From positions 3,348,001 to 3,412,000 of the forward strand of contig NZ_CP091819.1 in the NCBI RefSeq assembly GCF_019740355.2: a DNA stretch of 64,000 nucleotides. Reading direction: 5' to 3'. The translations under genes were made by a program, and so were the position numbers. The notes under the pieces were generated by a model. It worked only from the letters and a program-made list of their open reading frames with translations, was not told the DNA's origin and searched no databases. Positions 58,995 to 64,000 of this stretch are shown one piece after another. This DNA is from Paracrocinitomix mangrovi. Its GTDB lineage: Bacteria; Bacteroidota; Bacteroidia; Flavobacteriales_D; Crocinitomicaceae. The first letter of the stretch is position 1. Every line of letters begins with the position of its first letter.

Positions 58995-59510
58995 ATGAAG
59001 GTAAAGACAAAAATAGTCGTAAATGTATCAACTCTAATGATGGTTTGGCTATTTCTTGCTTGTTTTAAAAGTGAGGAGTACCCTTTGGAACCTATTATTT
59101 TAGATGCTTCGGCTGTGGTTTATGGTGATAGTGCCATGGTGTCTTTTGATTTCACTGATGGTGATGCAGATTTGGGATTACCTGTAGAAGATACTACTGG
59201 AATTCATCATCCTGATTCATTTTACTACAATAATATTTACCTTGAGTATTATGAAAAAGATGATAATTTGGGTTGGGTAAAGGGACTCAATTTGTCTGGG
59301 GATACCATTGTGTTTGGATATAGAATAAAACCCCTTGAAGTTTCAAGTAACACTAAAGGAATTAAAGGAAGAATTGATGTGATGGTTTCTCCACAATACA
59401 GAAACATTACTTCTTCTCAGTCTGACACAGTAAAGTTTGTCATCACTTTAATTGACAGGGCGCTTAATCAAAGCAACAAATTTGAAACTCCTGAACTAAT
59501 TGCATTATAA
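58995..59510 (+). CDS. Lipoprotein with FxDGDxDLGL beta module
   Basis: 171 residues. A lipoprotein signal (VNVSTLMMVWLFLACFKSEE, Cys about 23) is followed by a beta-sandwich-like region with 'VSFDFTDGDADLGLPVEDTT', a short acidic loop motif shared by many Bacteroidota surface lipoproteins. It is otherwise unrecognised. It lies 29 bases downstream of the divergent LuxE-like gene start and 30 bases upstream of rimK. Predicted to be surface-exposed or periplasmic. Confidence 0.7.
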   Translation: MKVKTKIVVNVSTLMMVWLFLACFKSEEYPLEPIILDASAVVYGDSAMVSFDFTDGDADLGLPVEDTTGIHHPDSFYYNNIYLEYYEKDDNLGWVKGLNLSGDTIVFGYRIKPLEVSSNTKGIKGRIDVMVSPQYRNITSSQSDTVKFVITLIDRALNQSNKFETPELIAL

Positions 59511-59540
59511 TTCAAAATTATTTACTGATACTTGCATAGT

Positions 59541-60413
59541 ATGCTAATTTATTTACTCTCAAGGTCTGAAAGTTTATACACTACTAAACGTATTTTTCAG
59601 GCAGGAATTAATGGTAAACACAATATTCGCGTCATCAATTACATGGAATGTGACTTGTTGGTAGAACACGGAGAATATAAAGTGATTTACGAAAATGAAG
59701 AACTTATAACACCTGATTTTGTTATTCCCAGAATAGGTAGCTCAGTTACCTTTTATGGATGTACAGTTGTGAGACATTTTCAGATGATGGGTTCAAAAGT
59801 GTTGAATAAGCCTGAAGGGATTTTAAATTCTAGAGATAAGTTCAGAAGTCTTCAATTAATGGTGCAAGGTGGAATTCCAATTCCTAAAACATTTTTTTCA
59901 AATGACTTGTATTATGCTGAGCAGATGGTGAAAGATCATTTGGGATATCCATTTATAATGAAAGTGCTAGAAGGAACTCAGGGTCAGGGTGTGTTCTTAG
60001 TGAAAAATGAACAGGAAGCAGAAGCCCTTATTGATGAGCATGTGAGTAAAAAAACACGTGTGATTTTGCAGGAATTTATATCTGAATTTTCAGGGAAAGA
60101 TATTAGGGTTATTGTGGTTTATGGAAAAGTGGTAGCTACCATGATGAGACAGGCCAAAGAAGGAGATTTTAGATCTAATATTCATGCAGGAGGTAGAGGG
60201 TTAATTGTTGAATTGACAGCAGAAGAGGAGCAAATTGCAATAAATTCCCTCAGTGTTTTGGGTCTTGATATGGGTGGAGTTGATATTTTAAGATCAGACA
60301 AAGGACCTATGGTGATTGAGGTGAATTCATCTCCAGGTTTTGAAGGAATAGAGGGAGTAACTAAAATTCCTGTTGCAGAAATGATGATGGAGTCTATTGA
60401 ACAAAACTTTTAA
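59541..60413 (+). CDS. rimK: RimK-family ATP-grasp ligase
   Basis: 290 residues from the ATG (a TTG three codons earlier is ignored). The N-terminal 'LIYLLSRSESLYTTKRIFQA' and the ATP-grasp core ('ILNSRDKFRSLQLMVQGGIP', 'LGYPFIMKVLEGTQGQGVFL', 'LQEFISEFSGKDIRVIVV', 'GPMVIEVNSSPGFEGIEGV') match RimK, which adds glutamate residues to ribosomal protein S6 or makes poly-glutamate. It is followed 2 bases later by an aspartoacylase-family gene, the usual rimK neighbourhood. A partial -7 TACTTG lies 6 bases before the ATG. Confidence 0.91.
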   Translation: MLIYLLSRSESLYTTKRIFQAGINGKHNIRVINYMECDLLVEHGEYKVIYENEELITPDFVIPRIGSSVTFYGCTVVRHFQMMGSKVLNKPEGILNSRDKFRSLQLMVQGGIPIPKTFFSNDLYYAEQMVKDHLGYPFIMKVLEGTQGQGVFLVKNEQEAEALIDEHVSKKTRVILQEFISEFSGKDIRVIVVYGKVVATMMRQAKEGDFRSNIHAGGRGLIVELTAEEEQIAINSLSVLGLDMGGVDILRSDKGPMVIEVNSSPGFEGIEGVTKIPVAEMMMESIEQNF

Positions 60414-60415
60414 TC

Positions 60416-61360
60416 ATGGAAATAGCAGGAGTTCATATTCCACCCGGTAAAAATATAACGGTAGATATTCCAATATTTAGATTGCCTACCAATACTCCTA
60501 TTGATATAATTGCTCATGTTTTCAGGTCTAAGAATGAAGGTCCAACAATGTTGGTTCTTGGTGGAATTCATGGAGATGAATTAAATGGAGTTGAAATTGT
60601 TAAACGTGCTGAAAAAAGCAAGATGTTTCACAAGCTGCAAGCAGGAACAGTAATAGCTGTACCGCTTTTAAATGTTTTTGGATTCATCAATTTCTCCAGA
60701 GGGCTTCCTGATGGTAAGGATGTAAACAGAAGTTTTCCTGGAACGAAATCTGGCTCACTGGCTTCAAGAGTTGCTTATGCATTAACAAAGGAAATTTTAC
60801 CACATGTTGATTTCGGAATTGATTTTCATACAGGTGGAAAGAGTATTTACAATTTCCCACAGTCACGTGCATATTCTGCAGATCCGGCAAGCATTCAGCT
60901 AGCAGAAGAGTTTGGAATGCCATGTTTTATTAAAGGAGGATTGCTTAATAAATCATTGCGTAAAACAGCCCATAAAATGGGAATTCCTATGATTGTTTTT
61001 GAGGGTGGAGAATCTTCAAGAATGGATGAGTTTTCAGTAGATGAAGCATTAAAGGGGATTCAAAGAGTGCTAGTAGCAAGAAATATGGTGCCGGCTAAAA
61101 AAGTTGCCTCAAATAAACCGATTGTGATTGAAAGAAGTATTTGGGTGCGCGCAAATAGATCTGGAATTTTTAGATGCATTAAACAATCAGGAGATTTCGT
61201 GAAAAAAGGAGATATCTTAGGTACTATTTCAGGACCTTTTGGAAATTTTGAAGTAAAGGTCAAAGCCAAAAATGACGGCTTTATATACGGACACAATAAT
61301 TTACCGGTAATCTCTCAAGGAGATGCATTATTTCATATTGGAATTGTAGCGGTTACTTAA
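60416..61360 (+). CDS. Succinylglutamate desuccinylase/aspartoacylase-family protein
   Basis: 314 residues of the M14-like zinc amidohydrolase family: 'LVLGGIHGDELNGVEIVKRA' (zinc His and Glu), 'ADFGIDFHTGGK'-type 'HVDFGIDFHTGGKSIYNFPQ' and 'MIVFEGGESSRMDEFSV'. A C-terminal beta domain (about 230-314) resembles a lipoyl-like hammerhead. It directly follows rimK (2-base gap) and is probably part of the same ribosomal-protein or poly-glutamate modification unit, removing or recycling acyl-amino groups (inference). Its stop overlaps the stop of the tiny convergent membrane gene. Confidence 0.87.
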   Translation: MEIAGVHIPPGKNITVDIPIFRLPTNTPIDIIAHVFRSKNEGPTMLVLGGIHGDELNGVEIVKRAEKSKMFHKLQAGTVIAVPLLNVFGFINFSRGLPDGKDVNRSFPGTKSGSLASRVAYALTKEILPHVDFGIDFHTGGKSIYNFPQSRAYSADPASIQLAEEFGMPCFIKGGLLNKSLRKTAHKMGIPMIVFEGGESSRMDEFSVDEALKGIQRVLVARNMVPAKKVASNKPIVIERSIWVRANRSGIFRCIKQSGDFVKKGDILGTISGPFGNFEVKVKAKNDGFIYGHNNLPVISQGDALFHIGIVAVT

Positions 61361-61494
61361 AATACCAGTAAGACTGCTGTTGATACAATTACTAATGTGA
61401 TACTCACAACTAAGATTTTCTCTTTTAAAGAGATGTCAGACTTTGATTTGCTTTGAAACATTTGATCAAATACGTAGGTAACAACTTTAGTCAT
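61357..61494 (-). CDS. Tiny single-helix membrane protein (45 aa)
   Basis: MTKVVTYVFDQMFQSKSKSD followed by ISLKEK and one membrane helix (ILVVSITLVIVSTAVLLVF) up to the stop codon. Its stop overlaps the stop of the aspartoacylase-family gene by 3-4 bases on the opposite strand. A clear ATG, charged N-terminus and C-terminal helix make it a credible small membrane protein. No family is recognised. Confidence 0.58.
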   Translation of the reverse strand: MTKVVTYVFDQMFQSKSKSDISLKEKILVVSITLVIVSTAVLLVF

Positions 61495-61575
61495 GTGTAA
61501 GAGTTTTAGTAGTTCATTTAAAAGTAAACTGACTTTTTATGGTCAAATTCTTTTACTCTAATTTACAACAGAAAG

Positions 61576-62409
61576 TTACTTGACTAAAATCTCTTTTCGA
61601 CGATTGGAATAAAATACTCGGTAAGTGCCGGGAGGTAAATTGTGGAGGTCAACTGAGCTTCCATTCCCTCTTTTGAAAATGAGCTCATTTGAATCGTAAA
61701 TTTCATAGGACACAAATGAACTGAACGTCAATATTTTATCTGTAGGATTGTATTGTAGCTTTACTTTTTTCTGCTTGAATTTTTTTGAAGTGATTGGATC
61801 AGAATATGCACTTTGACCATTAATTGTTGCTACAACAGCTCTGAATTGGTTTTCTCCGGGATGAATGTATTTTGAAACATTAAAAGTGACAGGAATTGAA
61901 TCAGTGATATTAAAATTCTGATCAATTTTCACCCAACGATCCCATTTGAATTGTTCAATTTGAACCCATAATTTAAGGTCAGGATATACTTGCGACACTG
62001 TCCACTTAAGCGTGCTGTCGTTTTCAAATTCGAATGTCTTAACGGGTAAAATCTCCTTAGGCATGAAGTCATTAGGATTTAAAATTCTAAAATCACAACG
62101 CTCAGGATAATAGATTTGAACTTTTACAGATTGATACATATCTAGATCCAATTTGTTATTTATATCAATCTGATATCCTTCATAAAGTATATTCGGATAA
62201 ACTTTACCGTTTACCGCTACTGAATCAAAACAATCACATTCATGCCATGGTTTGGTAACACCATCTCTGCACTGCACAGTTAGGTTCATCCCATTAAAAA
62301 AACCATTGAATTCGTAAATTTTTGACTGTGTATTTCCATCTTTTGTCCAGATTAAAAAAGCGAAAAAGGCAATTAAAGATGTTTTAATATGTGTAGAATA
62401 ATCAGTCAT
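61576..62409 (-). CDS. Exported beta-rich protein with degenerate T9SS-like tail
   Basis: 277 residues. A membrane/signal segment (KTSLIAFFAFLIWTKDGNTQ) is followed by beta-rich modules, including a Cys-pair loop ('CRDGVTKPWHECDCFDSV') and a fibronectin-like segment ('FNVSKYIHPGENQFRAVVAT'). The C-terminus 'SSFVSYEIYDSNELIFKRGN' with 'LPPGTYRVFYSNRRKEILVK' resembles a type IX sorting domain but is shorter and lacks the YPNP core. Whether it is a T9SS substrate is uncertain. Confidence 0.68.
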   Translation of the reverse strand: MTDYSTHIKTSLIAFFAFLIWTKDGNTQSKIYEFNGFFNGMNLTVQCRDGVTKPWHECDCFDSVAVNGKVYPNILYEGYQIDINNKLDLDMYQSVKVQIYYPERCDFRILNPNDFMPKEILPVKTFEFENDSTLKWTVSQVYPDLKLWVQIEQFKWDRWVKIDQNFNITDSIPVTFNVSKYIHPGENQFRAVVATINGQSAYSDPITSKKFKQKKVKLQYNPTDKILTFSSFVSYEIYDSNELIFKRGNGSSVDLHNLPPGTYRVFYSNRRKEILVK

Positions 62410-62446
62410 TACAAAAGCATGTACAAATACTTGGCCGAAGTATAAT

Positions 62447-63205
62447 TTACAATAAAAAGCGCATTACAGCATCATAAAACTCATCAGGTGATTCAGCATG
62501 CACCCAGTGTCCTGCATCATCTAAAGTGTGAATTTTAGAAAAAGGAAATTTGTGATGAATCTCATCATAATCTGATTCAAGAATGTAATTACTCTTAGCT
62601 CCTCGAATAAATAAAGTATCAGTATCTATAGTTTCAAATGGAATTTCAGAAATAATGTTAGGCATTTGCTCAACTAACACAGGTAAATTAATGCGCCATG
62701 CTAGCTGTCCTTTTTCTTTCCAATAAAGATTCTTAAGTAAGAATTGCCTAACGCCCCAATTATCAATTTTTTTAGCCAATTCTTGGTCTGCTTCTGTTCT
62801 TGATTTAATAGTATCAAGATCTAAAGACTCCAATCCCTCAATTATAATGTCGTGATGCATTGGGTATCCTTTGTGACTGATATCCGCAACAATCATTTTA
62901 TCTATTAATTCAGGATATTTGGCAGCAAAACCAATGGCAGTTTTTCCTCCCATTGAATGACCCAAAATATTGATATTATTTTCTCCAAGATCTTCTACTA
63001 ATTCATGAAAATCTTCAACCATCAAATCGTAATCAAACTCATCTGAGTGAGGAGAGTGGCCATGATTTCGTTGATCTACAAAATATACTTTAAAGTATTC
63101 TCCAAATTTTTTACCCAGCGTCTGCCAATTATCAGATGAACCAAACAATCCGTGCAAAATAAAAAGTGGTTTTCCTTCTCCTATTGTTCTGTAGTGTAGT
63201 TTCAA
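62447..63205 (-). CDS. Alpha/beta-fold hydrolase (YbfF-like)
   Basis: 252 residues. '[20 protein letters not shown]' (oxyanion hole), '[18 protein letters not shown]', the nucleophile elbow [15 protein letters not shown] (Ser about 92) and '[20 protein letters not shown]' (catalytic His) mark an esterase of the YbfF type. It is cytoplasmic, probably a thioesterase or esterase. Its start overlaps the end of pdxJ by 4 bases, so the two are coupled. Confidence 0.9.
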   Translation of the reverse strand: MKLHYRTIGEGKPLFILHGLFGSSDNWQTLGKKFGEYFKVYFVDQRNHGHSPHSDEFDYDLMVEDFHELVEDLGENNINILGHSMGGKTAIGFAAKYPELIDKMIVADISHKGYPMHHDIIIEGLESLDLDTIKSRTEADQELAKKIDNWGVRQFLLKNLYWKEKGQLAWRINLPVLVEQMPNIISEIPFETIDTDTLFIRGAKSNYILESDYDEIHHKFPFSKIHTLDDAGHWVHAESPDEFYDAVMRFLL

Positions 63206-63918
63206 AGTAATAATTTTTTATACATGTTAATGGTGTTCTCTAATCCCAAATAAATGGCATCTGAGATTAAAGCATGTCCTATGGATACTTCTAGTAAATC
63301 TGTAATTTCATCTGCAAAAAACTCAAGATTCTCTAAACTTAAGTCATGACCGGCATTAATACCAAGTCCATTTTTAGTCGCAATGGCAGCTGATTCCTTA
63401 TAAGGTGCTATTGCTGCTGCTTTGTCTTTTGAATAGTTGTGCGCATAAGGACCTGTGTAAAATTCAATTCTGTCAGCTCCAACTTTTGCAGCATTTTCAA
63501 TCATTTTGGCATCAGTTTCTATAAATAGAGAAGTTCTAATTCCCATACTGTGCAGCCTTTGAATAACTTCAACCAAAAAATCGTAATTCTTAACCGTGTC
63601 CCATCCATTTTCTGATGTTAAAACATCCGGTGGGTCTGGAACCAATGTTGCTTGAGTTGGTTTTACATCCGCAATTATTTTCATGAATCTTTCATCCGGA
63701 TATCCTTCAATATTGTATTCTGTAGTGATTAAAGGAGCTATATCATATACATCTTTTAACGTGATATGTCTTTCGTCCGGTCTTGGATGAATTGTAATTC
63801 CGTCTGCACCAAATAACTGGCAGTTTTTTGCAGCTTCAGTAACGCTTGGAGTGTTGCCTCCTCTGGCGTTTCTTAAAGTCGCAATTTTATTGATGTTAAC
63901 ACTTAATTTAGCTGACAT
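63202..63918 (-). CDS. pdxJ: Pyridoxine 5'-phosphate synthase PdxJ
   Basis: 238 residues from the ATG. An in-frame TTG at 63936 is rejected because homologues begin near '[17 protein letters not shown]'. The TIM-barrel motifs are '[16 protein letters not shown]', '[20 protein letters not shown]', '[11 protein letters not shown]', '[18 protein letters not shown]' and '[13 protein letters not shown]', the phosphate and substrate sites of PdxJ. It condenses 1-deoxyxylulose 5-phosphate with 3-amino-acetone phosphate to form pyridoxine phosphate. It heads an operon with the alpha/beta hydrolase. A -7 element TAAATTTG lies at 63947-63954. Confidence 0.95.
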   Translation of the reverse strand: MSAKLSVNINKIATLRNARGGNTPSVTEAAKNCQLFGADGITIHPRPDERHITLKDVYDIAPLITTEYNIEGYPDERFMKIIADVKPTQATLVPDPPDVLTSENGWDTVKNYDFLVEVIQRLHSMGIRTSLFIETDAKMIENAAKVGADRIEFYTGPYAHNYSKDKAAAIAPYKESAAIATKNGLGINAGHDLSLENLEFFADEITDLLEVSIGHALISDAIYLGLENTINMYKKLLL

Positions 63919-63946
63919 TGTACTTGAATTCTTCAAAATTTGATTT

Positions 63947-63954
63947 CAAATTTA
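63947..63954 (-). promoter_or_regulatory. -7 element of the pdxJ operon
   Basis: TAAATTTG on the minus strand, perfect TAnnTTTG, 28 bases before the pdxJ ATG. No matching -33 box at 19 bases was seen. Confidence 0.42.
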
Positions 63955-64000
63955 TCATTGTTAGTACAATTAATAGTTACTTTAGTCGATATAATTAATA

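Overview
The window is AT-rich chromosomal DNA from a free-living member of the Bacteroidota, most likely an aquatic Flavobacteriales lineage. I infer this from several features. Secreted proteins end in type IX secretion (T9SS) type A sorting domains. ECF sigma factors are paired with FecR-type anti-sigma factors and STN-domain or TonB-dependent receptors. Promoters carry the Bacteroidota -7 element TAnnTTTG and genes mostly lack Shine-Dalgarno sequences. ELWxxDGT repeats and GCTDPxA lipoprotein motifs are also present. I see no phage, IS element, CRISPR array or rRNA, and the genes are densely packed. No gene-free stretch exceeds about 330 bases: 25074-25404 holds a small lipoprotein gene and a terminator, and 54435-54869 holds two tRNA genes.

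Layout. 1-2260: minus-strand operon of a GbsR/MarR regulator, a membrane protein, a fatty acid desaturase and an SRPBCC protein (cut by the window edge), with two copies of an inverted repeat that is the probable operator. 2364-4190: two paralogous T9SS cargo proteins. 4193-10084: minus-strand molybdenum cofactor genes (moeA, moaD, moaE, fused moaC-moaB), interrupted by a sigma-like factor and the cbpA/cbpM chaperone pair, ending in a PqqB-like lipoprotein. 10187-25073: lipoprotein, LytTR regulator, membrane proteins, a long ELWxxDGT-repeat secreted protein, a UPF1-like helicase, a secreted PHP hydrolase, a DNA glycosylase and an OmpA-family protein. 25212-29983: a sulfur island with rhodaneses, a SulP permease and a CstB-like persulfide dioxygenase-rhodanese fusion.

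30064-40369 is the most distinctive region. It holds an ECF sigma/FecR system whose outer-membrane partner appears to be a protein with an STN domain, a carboxypeptidase-like domain and about eleven 'GxQIxGxxN' surface repeats. A second repeat protein is encoded next to a TonB-dependent receptor. Two promoters here share AATAGGGGTA-N13-TTGTCTT with identical spacing, which ties the head-GIN/sigma/FecR/STN operon and the receptor/repeat operon into one probable regulon. A second ECF sigma factor and two small proteins lie between them.

40427-46896: a T9SS protein, a two-component system with an upstream membrane protein, and a block of unrecognised genes including a protein with FD(I/V)P-type beta repeats. 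47031-54434: a YgiD-type dioxygenase with an 18-bp palindromic operator, OsmC, a CDF transporter, an acetolactate-decarboxylase-like lipoprotein, a GAF-SpoIIE phosphatase, RsgA and a four-helix-bundle protein. 54533-54744: tRNA-Leu and tRNA-Gly. 54870-63918: Ppx/GppA with polyphosphate kinase, a LuxE-like enzyme, RimK with an aspartoacylase-family protein, a tiny membrane protein, an alpha/beta hydrolase and PdxJ.

A recurring theme is a -7 element ending only 4-6 nt before the start codon (gbsR, moeA, the helicase, the CDF transporter, sulP and others). This suggests that many transcripts here are leaderless. I used this signal to choose several non-obvious start codons.
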